Shown: positions 41,844 through 50,522, counted from the stretch's first letter. The stretch: DNA of 64,000 nt from Desulfosudis oleivorans Hxd3 (GCF_000018405.1 NC_009943.1:2731001-2795000); one strand, 5' to 3'. Translations and numbers: made by a program. Notes: generated by a model from the sequence alone, not told the origin.

Positions 41844-42419
41844 TTATTGAATAACTTCTTTTTTTATGACAACACACCCGCTGCCTGCGGGCATGAGAAA
41901 TATCTTCAGGGTACCCCCATCCAGAACCACAATATTTTTCTTCAAAATTCCGACCCGCTTGAGGTCCTTGAACACCACCCTTTCCATCTCCGTACAGGTT
42001 TTGTTGACATACTCCACCGAATCGTACACCGCGTCCTGGTTGGGGAAAAAACTGGCGCTGGCATAGCATGTGGTGTTGTCCGGCCGGGTGATCTCAAGGG
42101 ATGTGGAAAATATGTGGGAATCGGCCGGCTGAAAAACCGGAAAAAGAAAAGCCCCGCTGGGGTTGGGGCCGGTGAGAAAATTGATCACCTGGTTGATACG
42201 GCCGGCGCTGGAAAGCACCCCCAGGTTGACCGCCTGCTGGGTTACGGTGCTAACCGCCGGACCGGCTGGCTTAGGGGCCTGCGGGGTTGATCTGGTTACC
42301 GGGGAACTGCCCGCACCGGAGGAGCCCGGCGGGTTCGGGCTGTCCGCCAAAACCATATGGGAAAAAATAAGCACGGATGCGATGACCTGCACCATCAAGA
42401 ATCGTCTCAACAGGCCCAT
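41844..42419 (-). CDS. Exported hypothetical protein preceding the adhesin gene
   Basis: 191 residues from ATG 42419 (AAGGGG seven bases upstream). The longer frame to 42497 is not convincing. A signal peptide covers about 1-25 (FLMVQVIASVLIFSHMVLA). A Pro/Ser/Gly-rich linker follows, then a compact domain with two cysteines in CYASASFFPN and VNKTCTEMERVVFKD, and a last strand SGCVVIKKEV. Family not recognised. It lies 44 bp upstream of the giant repeat gene on the same strand, with one promoter before it, so it may help secrete, anchor or modify the adhesin. That role is inferred from the operon alone. Confidence 0.7.
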   Translation of the reverse strand: MGLLRRFLMVQVIASVLIFSHMVLADSPNPPGSSGAGSSPVTRSTPQAPKPAGPAVSTVTQQAVNLGVLSSAGRINQVINFLTGPNPSGAFLFPVFQPADSHIFSTSLEITRPDNTTCYASASFFPNQDAVYDSVEYVNKTCTEMERVVFKDLKRVGILKKNIVVLDGGTLKIFLMPAGSGCVVIKKEVIQ

Positions 42420-42556
42420 GCATACCCCTTGTCTCAAAAGGCCTCCGGCCAGAAGGAGAGCCCACCCACTATAATTGCCATGGGGCCTGTCTGCCAAAAA
42501 AGCCTTAAAATACGAATGGTTGACAAACCTAATGGTGCTTTCATATCAAATTGAAA

Positions 42557-42586
42557 TTTATACATCAGAGGTTAATCAGATGTCAA
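42557..42586 (-). promoter_or_regulatory. Promoter of the adhesin operon with direct repeat in its spacer
   Basis: On the reverse strand TTGACA (42581-42586), an 18-base spacer and TATAAA (42557-42562). The spacer starts TCTGATTAACCTCTGATG, so TCTGAT occurs twice 11 bases apart, one helical turn, which suits binding of a regulator dimer. The leader to ATG 42419 is about 130 bases. Confidence 0.6.
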
Positions 42587-42650
42587 CTCTTTTCTGATCT
42601 TAAGAGTACCTTAAGTTACTAATTTGAAAATAGATTGGACGCCAATGAAA

Positions 42651-42693
42651 AACGCCTGGTGTCCCATCTCTTTTTTTTGGGACACCAGGCGTT
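42651..42693 (-). terminator. Intrinsic terminator of the AOR operon
   Basis: AACGCCTGGTGTCCCA (42651-42666) and TGGGACACCAGGCGTT (42678-42693) form a perfect 16-bp stem around an 11-base loop. On the reverse strand it is followed by TTTTC, 24 bp after the stop of the last operon gene. Confidence 0.85.
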
Positions 42694-42716
42694 TCAAATT
42701 TCAAACAAAAAAAAGA

Positions 42717-43871
42717 CTATTCCGCCGCCGCCAGCATCTCCATCACCTGGGCCTGGCTGACGGTTTCCGGGCCAAGGGTGTCGGCATCTGCGGCCACGGC
42801 CTTTGCGATTTCGTCCCTGCCCGTGATCAGGCCCAGAGAAGCCAGGGTAAGCTTCAGGCCGGCCGAGGCCTGTACCTTGAGCATCAGGGTTTCCACTGCT
42901 TCAAGGGCGGCCTGGGGCCGCTGGTCCGCGGGCGTGGCCGCGTATTCTTCCGGTCCCTCCATGGCCAGCAGCAGCCGGGACAAAGCATCTTCGGCGCCTT
43001 TCATGCGGAGCCTGATCAGGCCCGGCACCAGGGCCGCTCCGGCCAGGTCCTCGGAAACCTTGCCGGCCGCGCCCACGGCCCTGGACAGGGCGAGCCCCAC
43101 ACCCTGGGTGATGTTGGAAGCCGCGATTTCCGAAAGCATGGCAGCAGCGGTGAGAATCGCTGACTGCTTTTTGCTGTTGACCCGTACCGCTTTGAGCAGA
43201 TTCGCAGAGAGCATCTCCAGGGCGCAGGCGGCAAAGGTGGTACTTACCGGATTTTGCTGAGGGCCGGTGGCCGCGTCCACGATCCGGTAAAGCGCTGCCA
43301 GGCCGCTTTTTGCCACCTCTTTGCCCGTGGCGGAGGCCATGACCCGGCTGTCAATAAAAACCGCCCGGGGCATCAGAAGCGAAGAGGCAAATTCATGGGC
43401 GCCGGTTCCGGCCCCCACTTTTAAGGTCATGGTAAGGGACGCCTTTTCCTGGGCCATGGTGGGAATGGCAAAAAAGGGCGGCAGAGGCCCTGCGATATTG
43501 TCATCCCCCGACGCGGCGGCCAGCTCCCTGCCGGTCAGTACCACGGCCACGGCCTTGGCCGTGTCGATGACCGAGACCCCGCCCAGAGCCAGAATCGAAT
43601 TGCACCCGGTCTTTCTGTAGATATCCGCAATCTCCCTGATCGCCGTTTCTTCAACCAGCTCAGGTGTTTGATCAAACACCGTGATTGGGGCGGATGTCCG
43701 GGCAAAGGCCCCGGCCAGAGCGCGAACGGCCTTTTTTTCGGTTTTGGGATCAGTGATCACCAGGGGGTTTCTTGCCGGAATCTGGTCCAGCTCCGGCGGA
43801 ATCTGCTCCAGGGCCAGTGCGCCGTAAAAAACCTTGGTCTTATGTATGAAACTGTAGGAAGCGGGGATCAT
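42717..43871 (-). CDS. Iron-alcohol-dehydrogenase paralogue lacking metal ligands (probable pseudoenzyme)
   Basis: 384 residues, alignable end to end with the active-looking alcohol dehydrogenase at 45794-46978. The Asp-His pair GMDAMTH (198, 202 there) is GLAALYR here (A192, R196); the third ligand H271 is R264 and the fourth, in LPHG, is E274 (VSED). The nucleotide loop GGGSAID reads GGVSVID, and PTTGGTGSE reads PTMAQEKAS. All four metal ligands and part of the NAD site are lost while the overall fold and frame are kept, so selection for a non-catalytic role is likely (structural, regulatory or metabolite binding). It is the last gene of the AOR operon, 29 bp after AOR. GGAGAAG precedes the ATG. 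Confidence 0.85.
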   Translation of the reverse strand: MIPASYSFIHKTKVFYGALALEQIPPELDQIPARNPLVITDPKTEKKAVRALAGAFARTSAPITVFDQTPELVEETAIREIADIYRKTGCNSILALGGVSVIDTAKAVAVVLTGRELAAASGDDNIAGPLPPFFAIPTMAQEKASLTMTLKVGAGTGAHEFASSLLMPRAVFIDSRVMASATGKEVAKSGLAALYRIVDAATGPQQNPVSTTFAACALEMLSANLLKAVRVNSKKQSAILTAAAMLSEIAASNITQGVGLALSRAVGAAGKVSEDLAGAALVPGLIRLRMKGAEDALSRLLLAMEGPEEYAATPADQRPQAALEAVETLMLKVQASAGLKLTLASLGLITGRDEIAKAVAADADTLGPETVSQAQVMEMLAAAE

Positions 43872-43900
43872 TCATCTTCTCCTTTTTTTTCGATAAAGAC

Positions 43901-45760
43901 TCACGCGGCAATCTCAAGCTTTTTGAGCAGTTCCGGCGAAGGCTTGCCTTCCGGCGTAAATCCGCGCAGGCGGTAGTACTGGTCCCGCATCTCCTCCAGG
44001 GGCACGGTGCGGCCTTTTTTGTCGCACTTGCGGCTTTCGGTCAACAGCCGCTTGGGAAGGGTGTCGGTTTTTACCGAAGCCCCCATGCGGGTATTCATAT
44101 ACCGCTCCAGGACGTGAATGCGCTCACCAGCCCTCAAGAATTCGGACTTTGAAATGGAAATGCCGGTCACGGCCTGCCACATCTTGCGATAAACCACTGA
44201 AAAGTCCACAACCATGGTCAGCACCTGGGGGAAAAACTGCATACCGATCAGGGTGGATATCCAGCTGGACATTCTGGGGATCAGCAGTTCCGTGGTATAG
44301 GCATAGGAGGTGAACAGGCAGGTATGCAGGGAGTTGACGCAGCACCACATGTCCTCGAAAACCTTTGTCCACCGGGCCTTGGACAGGGTGGTGTGCGGCG
44401 CCAGAAAACACATGAAGTTTTCCATGGCCATCATGGTGGAACTCAGATGGCAGGCCCCCCGGTTGGCAACGGCGTAGGAAAGCCCATGGCCGTAACTGCC
44501 CCGGGGATCATAGGCGGACAGCTCCATGCCCTTGACGTGCATGGCAAACTCGGTGCCGCCGTATTTTTCGGACAGTCTCCTGGAGCCACCTGCCATCTCC
44601 GCGCCAAACCCCCGGCAGTAGGCGATGTCGGCCAGGGCCTCGTCCACGCCCTCGGGGCTGCCGAACTTCAGGTTGCTTTTCACCAGATCTTTTTCCGTGG
44701 CCTCCATGACCCAGCTCAGGGTGCCGCCGGCGGATATGGTGTCCATGCCCATGTCCCCGCAAACCTTGTTCCACCGGGCAATGATCACAGGGTCATAAAT
44801 CTCCAGGTTGGAGCCCATCAGGCCAACTGTCTCATACTCGGGCACCGGCATCTCCTTGCCGTCAAACACTCCCTTTTTACCGCATAAAATGGTGCAGGGT
44901 TTGCAGGTATGGTGGCTGGTATTGTATTTTTCCCGAATGAGCTCACCGGTGAGCTTATAAGCGTTGTCCGAGGTGCCGTCCTGGAAATTGCGCACCGGCA
45001 GAATGCCCGTGGTACGGGTGATGTTGACAATGCTCAGGGTGCCGTACTTGCGCTGGCCGTCCGAGGTCCAGGGATTGCGGTTGATGTAGTCGGTGGCCGT
45101 CTTCTTGATCTTGTCAAAGGCCGCCTTGTTTTTGGGGACAATCTTGAAGGCCTTGCCCACGGCGCAAATGGCCTTGAGCCTTTTGGCGCCCATCACCGCG
45201 CCCATGCCGCCCCGGCCCAGGTACCGTTCGCCCGACGCAATGTTGGCGAAACTCACCCCGTTCTCTCCGGCCGGTCCGATCACCAGGGACTGGCCCTCTT
45301 TCGCCAGCAGGGCCTGGGTCTCCTGAGTGTCCTTGCCCCACAGATCGGCCGCGTCCTTAAAGGTGACGCCCTTTGAATCCAGCAGCAGCCAGACCGGCTT
45401 TTCGGAAGTCCCCTTTATCAGAATCCCGTCCCATCCCGCGGTTTTTAAGGCCATGCCAAAGGGGCCGCCGCAGGAAGAAGAAACCATGACCCCGGTCTGG
45501 GGCGACTTGGCAACCGCGGCAAACCGGCCGGAACAGGGGGCACCGGTGCCCATGAGCACGCCGGGCATGACCGCCAGGATATTGTCCGGCCCCAGGGGGT
45601 CGGCATCCATGGGCATGCGATCGTAAATCAGTTTCAGGCCCAGCCCCTTGCCGCCCAGGTACATCTTCCGGTCCCGGTCGGTAATGGTGACCACGTCAAA
45701 TGTCTGTTGTGTCAGGTCTACTTCCAGTACCTTGTTACTGGTGCCGATAAGCTCTTGCAT
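43901..45760 (-). CDS. Tungsten-dependent aldehyde:ferredoxin oxidoreductase
   Basis: 619 residues, the normal AOR size. The N-terminal pterin domain shows TDRDRKMYLGGKGLGLKLIY and SGRFAAVAKSPQTGVMVSSS. The cubane ligands are CKPCTILC (about 283-290) and a fourth Cys near 479 (VNSLHTCLF). It oxidises aldehydes to acids with ferredoxin as acceptor, or runs in reverse to reduce acids. The neighbouring Fe-dependent alcohol dehydrogenase would convert the alcohol to the aldehyde, so together they allow alcohol oxidation to acid or ferredoxin-driven alcohol formation. GGGGGGAG precedes the ATG. Molybdopterin-tungsten cofactor genes are not in the window. Confidence 0.93.
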   Translation of the reverse strand: MQELIGTSNKVLEVDLTQQTFDVVTITDRDRKMYLGGKGLGLKLIYDRMPMDADPLGPDNILAVMPGVLMGTGAPCSGRFAAVAKSPQTGVMVSSSCGGPFGMALKTAGWDGILIKGTSEKPVWLLLDSKGVTFKDAADLWGKDTQETQALLAKEGQSLVIGPAGENGVSFANIASGERYLGRGGMGAVMGAKRLKAICAVGKAFKIVPKNKAAFDKIKKTATDYINRNPWTSDGQRKYGTLSIVNITRTTGILPVRNFQDGTSDNAYKLTGELIREKYNTSHHTCKPCTILCGKKGVFDGKEMPVPEYETVGLMGSNLEIYDPVIIARWNKVCGDMGMDTISAGGTLSWVMEATEKDLVKSNLKFGSPEGVDEALADIAYCRGFGAEMAGGSRRLSEKYGGTEFAMHVKGMELSAYDPRGSYGHGLSYAVANRGACHLSSTMMAMENFMCFLAPHTTLSKARWTKVFEDMWCCVNSLHTCLFTSYAYTTELLIPRMSSWISTLIGMQFFPQVLTMVVDFSVVYRKMWQAVTGISISKSEFLRAGERIHVLERYMNTRMGASVKTDTLPKRLLTESRKCDKKGRTVPLEEMRDQYYRLRGFTPEGKPSPELLKKLEIAA

Positions 45761-45793
45761 AAATACTCCCCCCGAAACCTCGGGTTAATAGGG

Positions 45794-46978
45794 TCAGGCA
45801 TAGGCCCGATTAAGGATATTCAACGCGTCCTGGTATTCAATCTCAATGGGATTGAAATTGGCGGCCCCGTCGCTTACCGCTATTCGGGCCACCTTTTCCA
45901 GTTTGTTTCTGGGCACACCGGCCTGTTCCAGGCAGACGGGCAGGCCGCTGGTCCGGTTCAGGGTCTTGATCAGGTCCCGCACGGTGGCGATGGACTTTTC
46001 GGCCCGCTGTTTCTTCGGTGTTGCCGCAAACACCTCTGGGCCGGCCAGCACCAGCAGCATGTCGGACAGAACATCCCGGGCCTTGGGCAGGTTGAACTCC
46101 ATGCCAAAAGGCAGAATAATGGCATTGGCAATGCCGTGGGGAAGGTGGCATACACCGCCCAGGGCATGGGCCACGGCATGAACCACTCCCACCATGGAGT
46201 TGGAAAAGGCAATACCGGCCAGCATGGCCCCGGTGGCAACGGCCAGCCGCACATCTTCATCGTCCCCGTCGGTCACGGCTTTGGGCAGATTTGCCACGAG
46301 CAGTTCAATGGCGGACCAGGCAAAGGCATCACTCACCGGGTTGCGCTGAATGCTCATGAAGGTTTCCACGGCGTGGGTCATGGCGTCCATGCCCGTGGCC
46401 GCCGTGATTTTGGGGGGCATGGTCTTTGTCATGCGCGGATCCAGAATCGTGAAGTCCGGCAGCATCAGGGGCGTGGTGAACTGCATTTTTACCCCCAGAT
46501 CCGGGTTGGCGATCACCGCGGCCATGGTCACTTCAGAGCCGGTGCCGCCGGTGGTGGGAATCACCACAAACGGTTTCATCACGGCCCGGACCCGGTTGTT
46601 GCCCGTGAACTTCATCAGGTCGTCGGTGTTTTCCGACAGCACGATGTTGACACCCTTGGCCGTGTCAATGGCCGAGCCGCCGCCCACCGCAATGATGGAA
46701 TCGCACCCCTTTTCCCGATAAATGGCGGCAATGGCATTGACCGCGTGAATGGAGGAGTCCACCGGTGTTTCGTCGTAAACGGCGCCGATGGAGACCCCGG
46801 ACCCGGCCACGTTCTCTTCCACCACCTTGACCAGGCCGGCATTGACCACCCCTTTATCAGTGACCAGAATCGGCTTCTTGACACCCAGGTTCAGCAGTTC
46901 CTCGGGCAGCCGGGCCAGGGCCTGCTTTCCGGCCACGACCTTAACGGAGTTGAAATACTCGAAATACTTGGGAATCAT
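45794..46978 (-). CDS. Iron-containing alcohol dehydrogenase
   Basis: 394 residues from ATG 46978 (AGGAG upstream; the open frame continues but lacks homology). NAD motif AVGGGSAIDTAKG (98-109) and PTTGGTGSEVT (141-151). The four metal ligands of the family are intact: D198 and H202 (TGMDAMTHAVETF), H271 (VAHALGG) and H281 (LPHGIAN). It interconverts primary alcohols and aldehydes with NAD(H) in the cytoplasm. It is the second gene of the operon, with AOR 33 bp downstream and the SCP2-like gene 23 bp upstream, so its aldehyde product is probably passed to AOR. Confidence 0.92.
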   Translation of the reverse strand: MIPKYFEYFNSVKVVAGKQALARLPEELLNLGVKKPILVTDKGVVNAGLVKVVEENVAGSGVSIGAVYDETPVDSSIHAVNAIAAIYREKGCDSIIAVGGGSAIDTAKGVNIVLSENTDDLMKFTGNNRVRAVMKPFVVIPTTGGTGSEVTMAAVIANPDLGVKMQFTTPLMLPDFTILDPRMTKTMPPKITAATGMDAMTHAVETFMSIQRNPVSDAFAWSAIELLVANLPKAVTDGDDEDVRLAVATGAMLAGIAFSNSMVGVVHAVAHALGGVCHLPHGIANAIILPFGMEFNLPKARDVLSDMLLVLAGPEVFAATPKKQRAEKSIATVRDLIKTLNRTSGLPVCLEQAGVPRNKLEKVARIAVSDGAANFNPIEIEYQDALNILNRAYA

Positions 46979-47001
46979 GGATTGCTCCTGCGTATATTGC
47001 G

Positions 47002-47535
47002 TTATTTGACCTGTCCGAGAACGCCCCAGGTCCAGAAAATGATCCGGTTTCGCACCATGAGCCACGAAAATTTAGGCACCTTTTTGATGTAAAGGCCGGT
47101 GATCACCGGAAGCATCAGGGCCTGGACCCGGTTCATGCACCGGATGATGGAACTGGCCAGGACCAGGTCACCCTTGACGTACTGGCGGTTCTCCGCGATG
47201 ATGCGGGGCATGCTCATCAGGCCCATCATCATGCGGAAGATAAATTCAACGTTCTTGATGGCGATCACCACATCGGCGTTGACGATCTCCTTTTCGCCCA
47301 GGTACTGAAAGGTGCCGTTGCGCTTGACAAGGGTCATGCACGGCCCGTCGGGCTCCACGTTCATGACGATGCACACCGTTTCCGGCCAGGCATCGATCTC
47401 TTTTTTCACCTCCGGGTCCAGCCGGTAGGCGGTCTGGAAGGCGTGGCCCAGGCTCAAAAAAACAAGGCGCACAATTGATGTTTGAATGTGCTTTCTGCCG
47501 GGTTTAATCTGGTAATACCGCGATGGTGAAGCCAT
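47002..47535 (-). CDS. SCP2-like lipid-binding-domain protein
   Basis: 177 residues. The pattern WPETVCIVMNVEPDGPCMTL, then KEIVNADVVIAIKNVEFIFR and MPRIIAENRQYVKGDLVLAS resembles the SCP2 sterol-carrier fold used to hold hydrophobic ligands. No signal peptide; the basic N-terminus (YYQIKPGRKHIQTSIVRLVF) may touch the membrane. It is the first gene of the AOR operon (GGAGGAACAACAGC before ATG) and may present a lipophilic alcohol or aldehyde to the following enzymes, or belong with them for another reason. The assignment is moderate. Confidence 0.65.
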   Translation of the reverse strand: MASPSRYYQIKPGRKHIQTSIVRLVFLSLGHAFQTAYRLDPEVKKEIDAWPETVCIVMNVEPDGPCMTLVKRNGTFQYLGEKEIVNADVVIAIKNVEFIFRMMMGLMSMPRIIAENRQYVKGDLVLASSIIRCMNRVQALMLPVITGLYIKKVPKFSWLMVRNRIIFWTWGVLGQVK

Positions 47536-47731
47536 GCTGTTGTTCCTCCTTGTGGTGCTTTAAAACGGCGCGCCGTGCCGGCAAAACGATTCGGCAGGAC
47601 AGAAAAACGGACACGTCGGCTGCGCCTGGAATGAATCGTCAATATATAGCGTCACTCACCGGGTCGTGTCAACAGATTCCACCACGGGGGCGCTCCGGGA
47701 ATCAAAAAACCCGCCAGGTCCTTCCCGGCCG

Positions 47732-47759
47732 TTGACAGGAACAGAGGCTTTGATAATAT
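47732..47759 (+). promoter_or_regulatory. Sigma-70-type promoter for the cation antiporter gene
   Basis: TTGACA (47732-47737), a 16-base spacer and TAATAT (47754-47759), 48 bp before the ATG. The 272-bp gap is shared with the divergent AOR operon. Confidence 0.55.
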
Positions 47760-47807
47760 GATGACCCTGTTCAGGGTTACACGCAACCAGACAGAGAAAG
47801 ACACCTC

Positions 47808-49721
47808 ATGGAAACCGGCCTTTTCTACAACCCGGCCCTCACCCTTGCCCTGGCCCTGGCCCTTGGCATGATCGCCCAGGCCCTGGCCCACCAGCTTCGA
47901 ATGCCGGGCATCGTTCTGCTGCTGGCCGCCGGCGTGGCCCTGGGCCCGGACGGCGCGGAACTCATTCACCCTCAGGCCCTGGGTCCTGCTTTGACCATCC
48001 TCACCGGGTTTGCCGTGGCTGTCATTCTCTTTGAGGGCGGCATGAACCTGAAATTCAACCGGCTGCGGCGGGCAAAGCGCTCCATTCGTCAGCTGGTGCT
48101 TTTCGGCGGCCTGGTCACGGTGATCGGCGGCGCGGTGGCGGCCCGCTTTATCCTGGACTGGCCGTGGAAAAACGCGATCCTGTTCGGCACCCTGGTCATG
48201 GTGACTGGTCCCACGGTGATCAATCCCCTTCTCAAGCGGCTCAAGGTCAAGCGCTCCGTGGCCACCGTGCTGGAGGCCGAGGGTGTGCTGATCGACGCCC
48301 TGGGAGCGGTGGTAGCCATTGTGGCCCTGGAGGCGGCGTTAAGCCCGTCCCACGGCAGCCCCATGGTCTGGATATGGCACGTGGTGTCCCGGCTGGGATT
48401 CGGCGCCATTTCCGGAGGAGTGGCGGCCGGCCTGCTGGTCCTGCTCTACCGGGTGCGCACCCTGGTGCCTGAAGGCAGCGAAAACGTCTTTACCCTCTCC
48501 ATCGTGCTGGCCCTGTTCCAGCTCAGCAACACAATTGTTCCGGAAAGCGGCATTGCCGCTGTGACCGTTGCGGGCATTATCGTGGGCAACACCAGAATGC
48601 AGGGCATCAAACGCCTGGTGGAGTTCAAGGAGGAGCTGACCGTTCTGCTCATCGGGATGCTGTTCGTGCTGCTGGCCGCCGACGTTCGCCTGGCCCAGGT
48701 GACCCAACTGGGATGGCCCGGCCTGGGCGTGGTGCTGGCCCTGATGTTTCTGGTGCGTCCGGCGGCGGTATTTACCGGCACCGCCTTTTCCGAACTGGCG
48801 TGGAAAGAACGGCTGTTTGTGGCCTGGATCGGCCCCCGGGGCATCGTGGCCGCGGCCGTGGCCTCCTTTTTTGCCGCCGCCTTTGCCGACAGGGGACTTT
48901 CCGGCGGTTATGAACTGCGGGCACTGGTTTTCCTGGTCATTGCCGTGACCGTTGTTTTCGCGGGCCTCACCGGCGGACTGATGGCCGGCATGCTGGGGCT
49001 GCGGCGGCCCAGCCAAATGGGATGGGTGATTCTGGGCGCCAATGACGTGGCCCGCAACGTGGCCAAACTCTTCAAGGAGAACGGTCAGGAGGTGGTCTGC
49101 ATCGATGCCAACACCGACCACTGCAATGCGGCGGAGGCGGACTGCACCCGGGTGATCTACGGCAACGGGCTACAGACCCGCAACCTGTTGCGGGCGGAGA
49201 TCGACACCCGCCGGGGCGCCCTGGCCCTGACCGCCAACGACGAAGTCAACGTCCTGTTCACGGAAAAAGTCAAGCAGGAGGCCCGTGGCATCACGCTTTA
49301 CGCGGCACTGAAGACCGACTCCTCCTTTACGCCGAAAATGCTGCACCAGGCCGATGTGGCCCTGGCCTTTGGCGCCACCGCCGACATCGACACCTGGACC
49401 CGCCGTTTCAAGGCCCACCATGTCTTTCTTCAGCGGTGGCGACTGGATACATCCGGCGAAGCGGCCGCTGAAACCCACATCTCCGGCGATTACACCGGCA
49501 AAGGCATGATGATCGCGGCGTCCCTGCGGGAGGAGACCCTCTTTCCGGTGGGAGACACCACCCGGTTCAAGATGGGGGACGAAATTATGGTGTTCGTGTT
49601 TGAGCCGGAGCTGTCCGCCGTGGAAAAATTTCTTTCCGACACCGGCTGGACCCGGCTGGAAAGCAGGGACAAAGCCGAGGTTTCCGCGTCGGTGTGCTAC
49701 CTGGAGCCGGAGAAAAAATAG
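47808..49721 (+). CDS. Cation:proton antiporter (CPA type) with TrkA-N domain
   Basis: 637 residues. About twelve hydrophobic segments occupy 8-410 with CPA1 features (GFAVAVILFEGGMNLKF, VMVTGPTVINPLLKR, LIDALGAVVAIVAL, WIGPRGIVAAAVASFFAAAF). A cytoplasmic Rossmann-type TrkA-N domain follows (about 412-540, MGWVILGANDVARNVAKLFK, VCIDANTDHCNAAEADC), then a TrkA-C-like segment (about 560-630). It should exchange Na+ or K+ for protons under control of NAD(H) or another nucleotide bound by the regulatory domain. It could work with the sodium-pumping decarboxylase in ion balance. A good promoter precedes it. Confidence 0.9.
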   Translation: METGLFYNPALTLALALALGMIAQALAHQLRMPGIVLLLAAGVALGPDGAELIHPQALGPALTILTGFAVAVILFEGGMNLKFNRLRRAKRSIRQLVLFGGLVTVIGGAVAARFILDWPWKNAILFGTLVMVTGPTVINPLLKRLKVKRSVATVLEAEGVLIDALGAVVAIVALEAALSPSHGSPMVWIWHVVSRLGFGAISGGVAAGLLVLLYRVRTLVPEGSENVFTLSIVLALFQLSNTIVPESGIAAVTVAGIIVGNTRMQGIKRLVEFKEELTVLLIGMLFVLLAADVRLAQVTQLGWPGLGVVLALMFLVRPAAVFTGTAFSELAWKERLFVAWIGPRGIVAAAVASFFAAAFADRGLSGGYELRALVFLVIAVTVVFAGLTGGLMAGMLGLRRPSQMGWVILGANDVARNVAKLFKENGQEVVCIDANTDHCNAAEADCTRVIYGNGLQTRNLLRAEIDTRRGALALTANDEVNVLFTEKVKQEARGITLYAALKTDSSFTPKMLHQADVALAFGATADIDTWTRRFKAHHVFLQRWRLDTSGEAAAETHISGDYTGKGMMIAASLREETLFPVGDTTRFKMGDEIMVFVFEPELSAVEKFLSDTGWTRLESRDKAEVSASVCYLEPEKK

Positions 49722-49736
49722 CGTTTCCCGGCAGGC

Positions 49737-50522
49737 CTACTTTTCAACGGCCTCCAGCTCTTTTGCCCGATCCACGGAAAGGTCGGCCGCGCCGAACATG
49801 GCATCTTTGCCGGGAAGCAGCAGCAAAAACCGGTCGCACACGTCCACGGCCCCGGCGCCGTTGGCCATCTCGAAAGCCAGAATATGGCCGCCCTGGGTGC
49901 GGTCTTCACTGATGAAATGCAGGTGATATCCCGGCACCCCGATGCCCTTCACATAGGCCGGGCTGCGAAACCCCACGATCCGGCCCGACACGTTTTCCAT
50001 GACAAACTCGGGCTGATGGCTGGTGACCTGGGCCAGGGGCGGATAGGGTTTGGTCTGTGCCGGCACACTGCGGGTATGCATGCGCGAAAAAGTGCCGGTA
50101 ATATCAATAGCGCAAAACAGGTTGGTATTGGGCGCGGCCTTGTCCAGGGCCGCCTGCACCTGCTCATAGGTCGCGCCGGGCGCAAATGCCACGGCGCGGT
50201 CCGGTGAAAAACGGCACACCGCGGCAAAGGGTGTGGTCAGGGTCTTGTCCGCCGCATAGACTTTGCCGTCGGCCCGAACCTGGTAAACCACGCCGTCGGC
50301 CATCACCATCTCCCCGTCCAGACGATCAAAGGTGCCGATGCCCAGGTTGCCGTGCTTCAACAGCTCCCCGCAGGTCATGCTGCCGTCGTATGCCCCGGTC
50401 AAAAGCGCGTCAATGGTGGATATCTGGGTGACGGTATTTTGCGGCGCCAGCCCGGCACAGCCCGCAAACACCAGCAGCAGGCAGATGGCAAAGACAGATA
50501 TATACCGTTGTTTTGTAATCAT
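49737..50522 (-). CDS. budA: Acetolactate decarboxylase with lipoprotein signal
   Basis: 261 residues. It decarboxylates 2-acetolactate to acetoin. Zinc histidines H201, H203 and H214 (GYHLHFISEDRTQGGHI) have the same spacing as His194, His196 and His207 of the Brevibacillus enzyme; E-rich FISEDRT and the N-terminal ISTIDALLTGAYDG block are conserved. Unusually the chain begins with a lipoprotein signal, ISVFAICLLLVFAGC with C22 as the likely lipidated residue, so the enzyme is predicted outside the cytoplasm. Most family members are cytoplasmic, though a secreted Brevibacillus form is known. No acetolactate synthase or acetoin gene is nearby. It converges on the antiporter gene with a 15-bp gap. 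Confidence 0.9.
   Translation of the reverse strand: MITKQRYISVFAICLLLVFAGCAGLAPQNTVTQISTIDALLTGAYDGSMTCGELLKHGNLGIGTFDRLDGEMVMADGVVYQVRADGKVYAADKTLTTPFAAVCRFSPDRAVAFAPGATYEQVQAALDKAAPNTNLFCAIDITGTFSRMHTRSVPAQTKPYPPLAQVTSHQPEFVMENVSGRIVGFRSPAYVKGIGVPGYHLHFISEDRTQGGHILAFEMANGAGAVDVCDRFLLLLPGKDAMFGAADLSVDRAKELEAVEK

Noticed and set aside
42437-42497. Longer N-terminus of the exported protein before the adhesin
   Set aside because: It would bury the signal peptide inside the chain; ATG 42419 has a ribosome site and gives a normal export signal.
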